NCBI RefSeq assembly: GCF_015223355.1
Contig: NZ_JADFFK010000004.1
Coordinates: 237,501 to 301,500, forward strand
DNA: 64,000 nucleotides
Reading direction: 5' to 3'
Source: Salipiger mangrovisoli
Lineage (GTDB): Bacteria; Pseudomonadota; Alphaproteobacteria; Rhodobacterales; Rhodobacteraceae
In this document: positions 36,713-44,685 of the stretch, in pieces
How positions within the stretch are numbered: position 1 is the stretch's first letter
How the letters are laid out: each line of letters starts with the position of its first letter
Translations under genes and position numbers: made by a program
Notes under the pieces: model-generated
What the model saw: only the letters and a program-made list of their open reading frames with translations
Databases searched by the model: none
What the model was told of the DNA's origin: nothing

Positions 36713-37333
36713 TCAGCGCATCAGCTCGCAGCAGCCGCCCAGCGTGCGGCTGATCCGGCCGGTCAGCACCAGTGTCGCGGCCAGCCCATAGAGCCGGTCA
36801 GACATACCGTCGCTGCATTGCGATTCGGGGCTTGCGACGAGGACCGCCTGCAGCTGATCCGCCCCCGCCACCGAACTGAAAGGCCAGCTGCGGCCGCTCG
36901 CGGTTTCGAAGGGACCCGCCTGAAGCAGGTCTTCCGGGTCATCCGGCGTGGACCAGCTGGCGCTCTCTCCCTGGCGAACCTCGTAGGTCCAGAAGGGCTC
37001 TGTACCAAAGCAACGCAGCCCCGCGACCTGAGGCAGGCTGCCGTTCTCCTCCGGAGCGAGAAAGCTCATCGAGACCCAGCCGACCCCCTCGCCCGTGGTG
37101 ATCCGCCCCCAGGTCCCGGCATCGTTCAGCGCGCTGACCTGGATGTCGATGGCATCGGGAGCCAGTGTGCCCAGCAGGTCCGCCCCGGAGTCGGGCGCCG
37201 CGCGGATGTTCAAGACATCGTCCGCCGCCACGCCGGTCACCGCGTAGAAGGCGGGCAGATCCTGCGCCGTGACCGGTGCCGCGAGCAGCGCCGCGGTCAG
37301 GAAAATTGCATGTCGCGTGAAGGCATGTCGCAT
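36713..37333 (-). CDS. Exported SH3-domain protein
   Basis: 206 residues. Signal peptide (MRHAFTRHAIFLTAALLAAP, cleavage after VTA). Residues about 30-95 form a bacterial SH3 domain (DDVLNIRAAPDSGADLLGTL; GRITTGEGVGWVSMSFL), a module that often binds cell-wall peptides. The second half starts CFGTEPFWTYEVRQGE and has Cys pairs near the end (SQCSDGMSD, GGCCELM); this FGTEPFW motif belongs to an uncharacterised periplasmic family (COG3650-like). Likely periplasmic and envelope linked; role unknown. Convergent with alkB, 18 bases apart. Confidence 0.82.
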   Translation of the reverse strand: MRHAFTRHAIFLTAALLAAPVTAQDLPAFYAVTGVAADDVLNIRAAPDSGADLLGTLAPDAIDIQVSALNDAGTWGRITTGEGVGWVSMSFLAPEENGSLPQVAGLRCFGTEPFWTYEVRQGESASWSTPDDPEDLLQAGPFETASGRSWPFSSVAGADQLQAVLVASPESQCSDGMSDRLYGLAATLVLTGRISRTLGGCCELMR

Positions 37334-37415
37334 GAAGGGCTCCTCCCGGCTCCGTCTCCCCCATCATGAGGCAGAGGCCCGCCCCGCGTCCAGCGCGACG
37401 GGCGCGGGCGGCAAC

Positions 37416-38246
37416 TCAGCGGCGGGCCGACCAGGAGGCCGAGGCGTGCTTGCGGGTGTAGAATTCGCCCATGAGGCCGATCATCAGCAGCACGATCGAC
37501 ACCCAAAGCGCATATTCCCAGCTGGAGTTGCGCGGGAAGTAATTGGCGAAGGCATAGCCACGCGACTGGTCAATGGTGTGGAACAGGGGGTTCCAGTCAA
37601 AGATCGCCAGCATCCCGGGCGTCAGAGAATTGGCGACGAACATCTTGCCCGAGGCGATCATGTTGGCCCGCTGGTAGATGGTGGTCAGGATCGACACCGG
37701 GGTCGGGAACCACGGCTTGGCCGCCAGGAACACCATGCCGATCGCCGCCCCCGAGAACCACGACAGCATCAGCATCGCCAATGCGCCGATGGGATCGTGA
37801 ATCTCCGACATGACGAAGGGATTGAAGGCCACGTCGTAGACGAAGAGGATCGCGAAGAGCGACAGGACCTGGATGTAGAGAGTCGAGAGCATGGCCGAGG
37901 CGATGGCGATCGCCGTGTTCATCGGCGCGTGTTGCATCATCGGGCTCGCCGGTCCCTCCGAGCCCGCGACCGCCCCCAGCGTCTTTGTGTGGGTCATGTA
38001 GAGAAAGACCCCGGTCATGATGTAGATCATGAAGTCGCCGCGGATCGCCGTGCCACGCATGCCCAGAATATGGAACATGAAGTAGAAGGCCAGCACGAAG
38101 ATGATCGTCTGCAGCATGTTCATGAAGATCGCCATGAAGGCATTGCCATGGCTCTTCCGCACAGCGCGCACGGAGTTGTGGTAAATCAACTCGAAGATGT
38201 AGATGGCAGATCCCAGCCGAGAGCGCGGCTTCGTGGTCTCAAACAT
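37416..38246 (-). CDS. ABC-2 type polysaccharide export permease (KpsM-like)
   Basis: 276 residues with six predicted membrane segments (for example MAIFMNMLQTIIFVLAFYFM and ALWVSIVLLMIGLMGEFY) in the ABC-2 permease pattern. Such permeases move capsule, O-antigen or teichoic-type polymers across the inner membrane with a separate ATPase. No ATPase (KpsT/Wzt) gene is beside it, so the partner is elsewhere. It is divergent from cysQ and the glycosyltransferase/sulfotransferase cluster, suggesting it exports that product. Start ATG at 38246 chosen; a TTG nine codons upstream is possible. Confidence 0.82.
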   Translation of the reverse strand: MFETTKPRSRLGSAIYIFELIYHNSVRAVRKSHGNAFMAIFMNMLQTIIFVLAFYFMFHILGMRGTAIRGDFMIYIMTGVFLYMTHTKTLGAVAGSEGPASPMMQHAPMNTAIAIASAMLSTLYIQVLSLFAILFVYDVAFNPFVMSEIHDPIGALAMLMLSWFSGAAIGMVFLAAKPWFPTPVSILTTIYQRANMIASGKMFVANSLTPGMLAIFDWNPLFHTIDQSRGYAFANYFPRNSSWEYALWVSIVLLMIGLMGEFYTRKHASASWSARR

Positions 38247-38367
38247 GGCAACTCTGCTCCGACACTGGTTCAAACAGACGGGTCTGCTTGCCCATCTTGA
38301 CGCAGCGCAGCATAAGAGTCGCAGGCTTTCAAATCAATAAATCCGCGTCGCGGAAGGGAGTACTGCT

Positions 38368-39165
38368 TTGAATTATGAAAACCTTGTTGCCGTGATCCGT
38401 CGTCTCGCCCTCGAAGCAGGGGACAAGATCATGGAAATTTACAATTCTGACGATTTTGAAGTGAAGTCCAAGTCCGATGCCAGCCCGGTGACCGAAGCCG
38501 ATGAAGCCGCCGATGCCCTCATCTCCGCCGGCCTGCGCGAAGCCTTCCCCGACATGCCGCTGGTGACCGAAGAGCAGGCCGACAGCCACGACGTCGATGC
38601 GATGACCTTCCTCATCGTCGATCCGCTCGACGGCACCAAGGAATTCGTCAACCGCCGCGGCGATTTCACCGTGAACATCGCGCTGGTCGAAGACGGCGTG
38701 CCAACCTTCGGCGTGGTCTATGCCCCGGCCAAGGAGCGGATGTTCTACACCGACAGCGTCGGCAACTCGGTCGAGGAAATGGGGCCCTTCGACAAGGACG
38801 CTCCCGGCGAAGTCAAGCCGATCAAGGTCTCGAGCCCTGACAACTCGGCGCTGCTCGTGGTTGCCTCGAAATCGCACCGCGACCAGGCCACCGACGACTA
38901 CATCAACAAGTACAGCACCGCGGACATGAAGAGCGCCGGCTCCTCGCTGAAGTTCTGCCTTGTGGCCACCGGCGAGGCGGACATCTACCCGCGTCTCGGC
39001 CGGACGATGGAATGGGACACCGCCGCCGGGCAGGCCGTGCTGCAGGGCGCGGGCGGCCGCGTGGTGCGTTTTGACGACCACACGCCGCTGGCCTACGGCA
39101 AGGCAGGCTTCGCCAACCCCTTCTTCATCGCCTATTCGCCCGACGTCGCGCTGAAAGAAGCGTGA
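38368..39165 (+). CDS. cysQ: 3'(2'),5'-bisphosphate nucleotidase, CysQ/inositol-monophosphatase family
   Basis: 265 residues. Metal-binding motifs of the family are complete: VTEADEAAD, VTEEQ, DPLDGTKEF and the C-terminal EWDTAAGQAVL. CysQ removes the 3'-phosphate of PAP, the by-product of PAPS-dependent sulfation, giving AMP; family relatives act on inositol phosphates. The DPLDGTKEF form is typical of CysQ. It begins with TTG, supported by AAGGGAG seven bases upstream. It leads the cluster that ends with a sulfotransferase gene, so PAP clearance fits the context. Confidence 0.85.
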   Translation: MNYENLVAVIRRLALEAGDKIMEIYNSDDFEVKSKSDASPVTEADEAADALISAGLREAFPDMPLVTEEQADSHDVDAMTFLIVDPLDGTKEFVNRRGDFTVNIALVEDGVPTFGVVYAPAKERMFYTDSVGNSVEEMGPFDKDAPGEVKPIKVSSPDNSALLVVASKSHRDQATDDYINKYSTADMKSAGSSLKFCLVATGEADIYPRLGRTMEWDTAAGQAVLQGAGGRVVRFDDHTPLAYGKAGFANPFFIAYSPDVALKEA

Positions 39166-39172
39166 CCCTAAG

Positions 39173-40432
39173 ATGACCGCCCCGCCGGTCAGCGTGGTGA
39201 TCGTCAGCCGCGGACGTCCCGCGGCGCTCGATCTCTGCCTGACCGGCGTGGCGCAGCTCGACCACCCCGCCTTCGAGGTGGTGGTGGTCGCCTGTCCCGC
39301 CGGGGCCGCCGCCGTCGCGGCCCGGGCCGATCGGACCCACATCAAGCTTGTGGCATTCGACGAGCCCAACATCTCCGCCGCCCGCAATCTTGGCCTCGCG
39401 CAGGCGGCCGGCGACATCGTCGCCTTCCTTGACGATGACGCGGTGCCCGAACCGCTCTGGCTGCACCACCTCTGCGCCCCCTTCGCCGATCCGCAGGTCG
39501 CCGCCTCGGGCGGTTTCGTGCGCGGGCGCAACGGCATCTCCTTTCAATGGCGCGCGCGCGCCGTAACCTGCGACCTGCGCGAGCGCGCACTTGACCTGGG
39601 CCCGCCCGGACCGCATTTGCCCGAGCTTGCGCCAGGCGAGGCGGTGAAGTTGCAAGGCACCAACATGGCGCATCGGCGCGAGCTGCTGGCGGCCATGGGC
39701 GGCTTCGACCCGGCCTATAGATTCTACCTGGATGAAACCGATCTCGACCTGCGCCACGCCGCGGCCGGTCACCTGATCGCCGTCAGCCCGCTGGCCGAGG
39801 TCCATCACGGCTACGCCCCGAGCGACCGCCGCGCCGCCGACCGCACCCCCCGCGACCTGACCGAGATCGGCGCCTCGATCCGCTGCTTCCTCGACCGGCA
39901 CTGCCCCGAGGACGACCGCGCCGCTGCCTGGACCCGGCTGCGCGAGGACCAACGCCGCCGCCTGTTGCGCCTCATGCAGCGGGGGCCGCTTGGCGCGGAC
40001 GATGTTGCCCGGCTTTTGAGCGGTCTTGACCGGGGGTGGCAAGAAGCCGCCAATCGCCCCCGGACGACCACGCTTGCGCCCATCGGATCGGCACACGCCC
40101 CCTTTCTGCCGCACCCTGGGCGCCCTGCGGCAGAACGGCTCGATTTGTCAGGTCGGCCATGGCAGCGCGGGGCATTGCGGCGACGCGCGGAACAATCCGT
40201 CGCCGAGGGAAAAATTGTCACGATCTACAGGTTCTCGACCAGTGCGCTCTTTCACAAGCTGCGCTTTCACGAGGCCGGCTTCTGGGAGCAGACCGGGGGC
40301 CTGTTCGGTCGTTCGGAGAGATCCGGCAAGTTGCTGCAATTCTGCCGTTTTTCCACTCGCCTGCGGCGCGAAGTTTCGCGCACCGCCGCAGCACGCGGGC
40401 GAAATGACGCTTTGCCCTTCCCTCCCCGCTAG
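39173..40432 (+). CDS. Glycosyltransferase family 2
   Basis: 419 residues. N-terminal GT-A domain: PPVSVVIVSRGRPAALDLCL, FDEPNISAARNLGLAQA, AFLDDDAVPEP (DxD-type metal site) and FYLDETDLDLRHAAAGH for the acceptor side. A C-terminal extension after residue 290 is Arg-rich and of unclear structure, ending near FSTRLRREVSRTAAARG. Adds one sugar from a nucleotide donor to a growing glycan at the inner membrane face; donor unknown. Starts 8 bases after cysQ. Confidence 0.85.
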   Translation: MTAPPVSVVIVSRGRPAALDLCLTGVAQLDHPAFEVVVVACPAGAAAVAARADRTHIKLVAFDEPNISAARNLGLAQAAGDIVAFLDDDAVPEPLWLHHLCAPFADPQVAASGGFVRGRNGISFQWRARAVTCDLRERALDLGPPGPHLPELAPGEAVKLQGTNMAHRRELLAAMGGFDPAYRFYLDETDLDLRHAAAGHLIAVSPLAEVHHGYAPSDRRAADRTPRDLTEIGASIRCFLDRHCPEDDRAAAWTRLREDQRRRLLRLMQRGPLGADDVARLLSGLDRGWQEAANRPRTTTLAPIGSAHAPFLPHPGRPAAERLDLSGRPWQRGALRRRAEQSVAEGKIVTIYRFSTSALFHKLRFHEAGFWEQTGGLFGRSERSGKLLQFCRFSTRLRREVSRTAAARGRNDALPFPPR

Positions 40433-40433
40433 A

Positions 40434-40463
40434 TTTACTTTTACGCTACTGCAGCAATATGAT
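40434..40463 (+). promoter_or_regulatory. Candidate promoter of galU
   Basis: TTTACT, 18 bases, TATGAT, in the AT-rich gap before galU, with a second TATGAT-like repeat just downstream (TTATGATT). Confidence 0.45.
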
Positions 40464-40523
40464 TGTTATGATTTGATTCACCCTAAGCCTTCAGGCCTAG
40501 CACCAGTCCCAGGAGCATCTTTC

Positions 40524-41417
40524 ATGGCCCGCAAAGTTACAAAAGCGATTTTCCCCGTCGCCGGTCTTGGCACCCGTTTCCTCCCCGCCACCAAGTCCGT
40601 TCCCAAAGAGATCATGACGCTGGTTGACCGCCCGCTCGTGCAATATGCCATCGACGAAGCGCGCGCCGCCGGCATCAAGGAATTCATCTTCGTCACCTCG
40701 CGCGGCAAGGGTGCGCTCGAGGACTACTTCGACCACGCCCCGCAGCTCGAGCGCGAGCTTGAATCCAAGGGCAAGGACAAGCTTCTGAAGATCCTTCAGG
40801 ACACCAACATGGACTCGGGCGAGATCGCCTATATCCGCCAGCACAAGGCGCTCGGCCTCGGCCACGCCATCTGGTGCGCGCGCCGGCTGATCGGCGACGA
40901 GCCCTTTGCGGTAATGCTGCCCGATGACGTGATCGCCGCCGACAAGCCCTGCTTGCAGCAGATGGTCGAAGCCTACGAGGAAGTGGGCGGCAACATGGTC
41001 GCGGCGATGGAAGTGCCCGCCGACAAGGCCTCGTCCTATGGCGTCCTCGACGTCCAGGACGACATGGGCTCGCTGGTCTCGGTCAAGGGCATGGTCGAAA
41101 AGCCCGCACCCGGTACCGCACCGTCGAACCTCGCGGTGATCGGCCGTTACATCCTGTCGCCGCAGGTCCTGCAGAACCTCGAGGACAAGCAGGTCGGTGC
41201 CGGAGGCGAAATCCAGCTGACCGACGCGATTGCGAAGCAGATCGGCACCGATGAGGGCGTCTACGGCTTCCGCTTCAACGGCCAACGCTTCGACTGTGGC
41301 TCCAAGGCAGGCTTCCTGCAGGCCACCGTGGCCTTCGGCCTCAGCCGCGACGAACTGCGCGACGATCTCGAAGGCTACCTGCACGAGGTCATGTCCTCGC
41401 GCAAAGCCGCGCAATAG
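40524..41417 (+). CDS. galU: UTP--glucose-1-phosphate uridylyltransferase
   Basis: Makes UDP-glucose from glucose 1-phosphate and UTP, donor for envelope and exopolysaccharide sugars. 297 residues, normal for GalU. Nucleotide-binding loop FPVAGLGTRFLPATKSVPKE, and VEKPAPGTAPSNLAVIGRYI for sugar contacts; GEIQLTDAIAKQ is conserved. ATG at 40524 has AGGAG 9 bases upstream; the frame extends far upstream over the preceding gene's end. Followed after 20 bases by galE. Confidence 0.96.
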   Translation: MARKVTKAIFPVAGLGTRFLPATKSVPKEIMTLVDRPLVQYAIDEARAAGIKEFIFVTSRGKGALEDYFDHAPQLERELESKGKDKLLKILQDTNMDSGEIAYIRQHKALGLGHAIWCARRLIGDEPFAVMLPDDVIAADKPCLQQMVEAYEEVGGNMVAAMEVPADKASSYGVLDVQDDMGSLVSVKGMVEKPAPGTAPSNLAVIGRYILSPQVLQNLEDKQVGAGGEIQLTDAIAKQIGTDEGVYGFRFNGQRFDCGSKAGFLQATVAFGLSRDELRDDLEGYLHEVMSSRKAAQ

Positions 41418-41437
41418 GGGCTGGTCAGAGCCCTCGT

Positions 41438-42421
41438 ATGACCAATGTTCTGGTAACCGGCGGCGCGGGCTATATCGGCTCGCACGCCTGCAAGGCACTC
41501 AAGGCGGCGGGCTATAAGCCCGTCACCTATGACAACCTCGTCACCGGCTGGGAACAGGCGGTGAAATTCGGTCCCTTCGAGAAGGGCAGCCTGTCGGATC
41601 GCGCGCGGCTCGACGAGGTCTTCGCCAAGTACCAGCCGGTCGCCGTGATGCATTTCGCGGCACTGAGCCAGGTCGGCGAGGCGATGTCGCAACCCGGTCT
41701 CTACTGGCGCAACAACGTCGAGGGCTCGCTGACGCTGATCGAGGCCGCCTGCGCCGCGGGCTGCAAGAACTTCGTCTTCTCCTCGACCTGCGCGACCTAT
41801 GGCGAGCATGACAACGTGGTGCTCGACGAGGACACGCCGCAGATCCCGCTCAACGCCTATGGCGCCTCGAAGCGCGCGGTGGAAAACATCCTGCGCGATT
41901 TTGCCGCCTCGGACGGGCTCAACCACGTGATCTTCCGCTACTTCAACGTGGCGGGCGCGGACCCCGAGGGCGAGGTGGGAGAGCATCACCGGCCCGAGAC
42001 GCACCTGATCCCGGTCATGCTGGAAGCCATCGACGGCAAGCGCCCGGCGCTGACCATCCACGGCACCGATTACGACACGCCCGACGGCACCTGCATCCGC
42101 GACTACGTGCACGTGATGGATCTGGTGGACGCGCATGTGCTGGGGCTGAAATGGCTCGAAGGCGGCAAGCCGTCCTCGGTGTTCAATCTCGGCACTGGCA
42201 AGGGCTTTTCCGTCCGTGAGGTGATCGATGCCTCGCGTGCGGTGACCAACCGCGAGGTGCCGCACTCCGAGGGACCGCGCCGCGCCGGCGATGCAACGAA
42301 GCTGGTCTCGGGCTCGACCCGCGCGCTGGCCGAACTGGGCTGGGAGCCGTCGCGCTCGACAATGCCGCAGATGATCGCCGATGCCTGGAACTGGCACCTG
42401 AATGGGCACTACGATCACTGA
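41438..42421 (+). CDS. galE: UDP-glucose 4-epimerase
   Basis: Interconverts UDP-glucose and UDP-galactose. 327 residues, extended short-chain dehydrogenase: TGGAGYIGSHACKALKAAGY for NAD, VFSSTCATYG with catalytic Ser/Thr, and YGASKRAVENIL with the Tyr-Lys pair. RYFNVAGADPEGEVGEHH binds the uracil side. With galU it supplies UDP-glucose and UDP-galactose to the glycosyltransferases downstream. Its last 20 bases overlap the start of the next gene. Confidence 0.96.
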   Translation: MTNVLVTGGAGYIGSHACKALKAAGYKPVTYDNLVTGWEQAVKFGPFEKGSLSDRARLDEVFAKYQPVAVMHFAALSQVGEAMSQPGLYWRNNVEGSLTLIEAACAAGCKNFVFSSTCATYGEHDNVVLDEDTPQIPLNAYGASKRAVENILRDFAASDGLNHVIFRYFNVAGADPEGEVGEHHRPETHLIPVMLEAIDGKRPALTIHGTDYDTPDGTCIRDYVHVMDLVDAHVLGLKWLEGGKPSSVFNLGTGKGFSVREVIDASRAVTNREVPHSEGPRRAGDATKLVSGSTRALAELGWEPSRSTMPQMIADAWNWHLNGHYDH

Positions 42422-43622
42422 GCCCGACCAGCCCCCTGCCCGGTTGCTCGACCTGACCCGACTGGTCAGCCGCGCGGGCCGGGGGATGACCGGGGTGGAC
42501 CGGGTGGAATACGCCTATCTCGACCGGCTCCTGCGGGGGCCGGTTCCGCTTTTCGGGCTGGTGAAGACCTCGCTCGGCTACCTGCTGCTCGACGGCACCG
42601 GATGCGCGGCGCTGAAGGCCCGGATCGACGGGCGGGACTGGCCGGAACCAGACCTTCTCGGCCGCCTTGCCCGCCGTGGCGACCCGCACCGCGCCGGGAT
42701 GGAGACCGCGCTGCGCGCCGCTGCCCTCGGCAGGTCGCCCGCCGCCCTGCTCGGACGGATGCTGCGCCGCCACCTGCCTGCCGGAGCGGTCTATCTCAAT
42801 ACCGGGCACTCCAACTTCTCCGAGCCGGTGATCTCCGCGCTGCGCGGCCTTGCAGGGAGCCGCCTCGCGGTGCTGCTGCATGACACCATCCCGCTCGACT
42901 GGCCGCAGTATCAGCGCGCAGGCAGCGCCCAGCGCTTCGGTGCCTTCCTGCGCCGAGTGGGGGCCCATGCCGACCTGGTGATCTGCAACTCCGAGGTTAC
43001 CCGCCGCGACATGGTCCGGCATCTGGGGGCCGAGAGCGCGCCGCGCGCCGTTGTCGCCCATCTCGGGGTAACGCCTTCTAGGCCGGGCGTCCCACCCGAA
43101 GGTCCGTGGACCGGCGCGGCCTATTTCGTCACCCTCGGCACCATCGAGCCGCGCAAGAACCACGCTTTGTTGCTCGACATCTGGCGCGAGCTTGCTCCTC
43201 CCGCGCATCTGCTGGTCTGCGGCCAGCGCGGCTGGAACAATGCCGAGGTCTTTGCGGCGCTCGACCAAGGCGTCGCGAATGTGCACGAGTTGCCCGGACT
43301 GGACGACGGCCAGATCGCCGGCCTGCTTTGCCAAAGCGCCGGGCTGCTTTTCCCAAGCCTTGCCGAGGGCTACGGTCTTCCCCCCGTCGAAGCGGCCGCG
43401 CTTGGCGTCCCCGTGCTCGCCGCGCCACTTCCCGTGCTGCGCGAGGTGCTCGGCGATATACCCATTTACGCAGACGAATCGGACCGGTATCTTTGGGCCT
43501 CAAGAATAAGGCAAATGGCCGAAGGGTATCGGGCGCGACCGGACGGAAAGGACGCCACGCAGGCGGAGTATGGTCCGCCATCGTGGGACGCCCATTTCAA
43601 AGCCGTGTCAACCCTGATCTGA
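42402..43622 (+). CDS. Glycosyltransferase family 4 (GT-B)
   Basis: 406 residues. C-terminal GT1/GT4 half with LGTIEPRKNHALLLDIWREL, LVCGQRGWNN, and the donor-binding FPSLAEGYGLPPVEAAALGV (E-x7-E motif). N-terminal half holds the acceptor site (LLHDTIPLDWPQYQRAG). Retaining transferase with unknown donor, likely UDP-glucose, UDP-galactose or a mannosyl donor. Begins 20 bases inside galE in another frame, so translation is coupled. Confidence 0.88.
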   Translation: MGTTITEPDQPPARLLDLTRLVSRAGRGMTGVDRVEYAYLDRLLRGPVPLFGLVKTSLGYLLLDGTGCAALKARIDGRDWPEPDLLGRLARRGDPHRAGMETALRAAALGRSPAALLGRMLRRHLPAGAVYLNTGHSNFSEPVISALRGLAGSRLAVLLHDTIPLDWPQYQRAGSAQRFGAFLRRVGAHADLVICNSEVTRRDMVRHLGAESAPRAVVAHLGVTPSRPGVPPEGPWTGAAYFVTLGTIEPRKNHALLLDIWRELAPPAHLLVCGQRGWNNAEVFAALDQGVANVHELPGLDDGQIAGLLCQSAGLLFPSLAEGYGLPPVEAAALGVPVLAAPLPVLREVLGDIPIYADESDRYLWASRIRQMAEGYRARPDGKDATQAEYGPPSWDAHFKAVSTLI

Positions 43623-43674
43623 TAGCTGGCTCCCCAGCCGGCTTTGGGGTCTTGCCCCGAACGAGGGTAGTTTA

Positions 43675-44685
43675 GTGGGTGCATGGCAGTCATACAGGCT
43701 TCGGCTGCAACGCAAGCGATGGCTGATCCGGGCGTTGCGTAAGCGGCGCGAGCTGCGCTGCGTCGCCGACCGCACCGACCGCATCCGCCCCTCCGACCTC
43801 ATCGTCTTCTGCACCGCCCGGAACGAAAGCGTGCGCCTGCCGTGGTTCCTGAAGTACTACCGCGACATGGGCGTGAACCACTTCATCATGGTGGACAACG
43901 ACAGCACCGACGGCTCGCTCGACTATCTCGCCCGGCAGGACGACGTTTCGGTCTGGCACACGCGGGGCAGCTACAAGCGGGCGCGCTTCGGCATGGACTG
44001 GATCAACTGGCTGCTGCGCCGGTACGGCCATGGGCACTGGGTGCTGGTGGTCGATCCGGACGAGCTGTTCCTCTACCCGTTCTGCGACAGTCGCCCGCTG
44101 CGCGCACTGACCGACTGGCTCGACGCCTCGTCGATCAAGAGCTTCTCGGCCATGTTGCTCGACATGTACCCCAAGGGACCGCTTGACGCGCAGCCCTACA
44201 CCGCCGGACAGGACCCGCTCGAGATCGCCTCTTGGTTCGATGCGGGCAACTACTCGGTGACGCGCAACGCCCGGTTCGGCAACCTCTGGATCCAGGGCGG
44301 GCCGCGTGGCCGCGTGTTCTTTCCCGACCAGCCTGAACGAGCCCCGGCGCTCAACAAGGTGCCGCTGGTCAAATGGGACCGGCGCTATGCCTATGTCAGC
44401 TCCACCCACATGCTGCTGCCGCGCGGGCTGAACCTTGTCTACGACGAATGGGGGGGCGAGAAGGCGTCGGGCCTGCTGCTGCACACCAAGTTCCTCGACA
44501 CCTTCAACGCCAAGGCCGAGGAAGAGCTGACCCGCAAGCAGCACTACGCAGGGTCGACCGAATACATTGCCTATGCCGACGGCATTCGGGACAACCCCGA
44601 TCTCTGGTGCAGGTGGTCCGAGAAATACATCAACTGGCGCCAGCTTGAGATCCTCGGCCTCATGTCCAAGGGGAACTGGGCGTGA
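43675..44685 (+). CDS. Glycosyltransferase family 2-like (DUF/GT92 type)
   Basis: 336 residues, beginning with GTG; GAGGG is 9 bases upstream. Core motifs: FCTARNESVRLPWFLKYYRD, HFIMVDNDSTDGSLDYL and LVVDPDELFLYP (DxD-type site), the pattern of PF13704-type glycosyltransferases of capsule and lipopolysaccharide clusters. The C-terminal half includes GNLWIQGGPRGRVFF and LLLHTKFLDTFNAKAEEEL. Sugar donor unknown. Its stop overlaps the GTG of the next gene by four bases. Confidence 0.82.
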   Translation: MGAWQSYRLRLQRKRWLIRALRKRRELRCVADRTDRIRPSDLIVFCTARNESVRLPWFLKYYRDMGVNHFIMVDNDSTDGSLDYLARQDDVSVWHTRGSYKRARFGMDWINWLLRRYGHGHWVLVVDPDELFLYPFCDSRPLRALTDWLDASSIKSFSAMLLDMYPKGPLDAQPYTAGQDPLEIASWFDAGNYSVTRNARFGNLWIQGGPRGRVFFPDQPERAPALNKVPLVKWDRRYAYVSSTHMLLPRGLNLVYDEWGGEKASGLLLHTKFLDTFNAKAEEELTRKQHYAGSTEYIAYADGIRDNPDLWCRWSEKYINWRQLEILGLMSKGNWA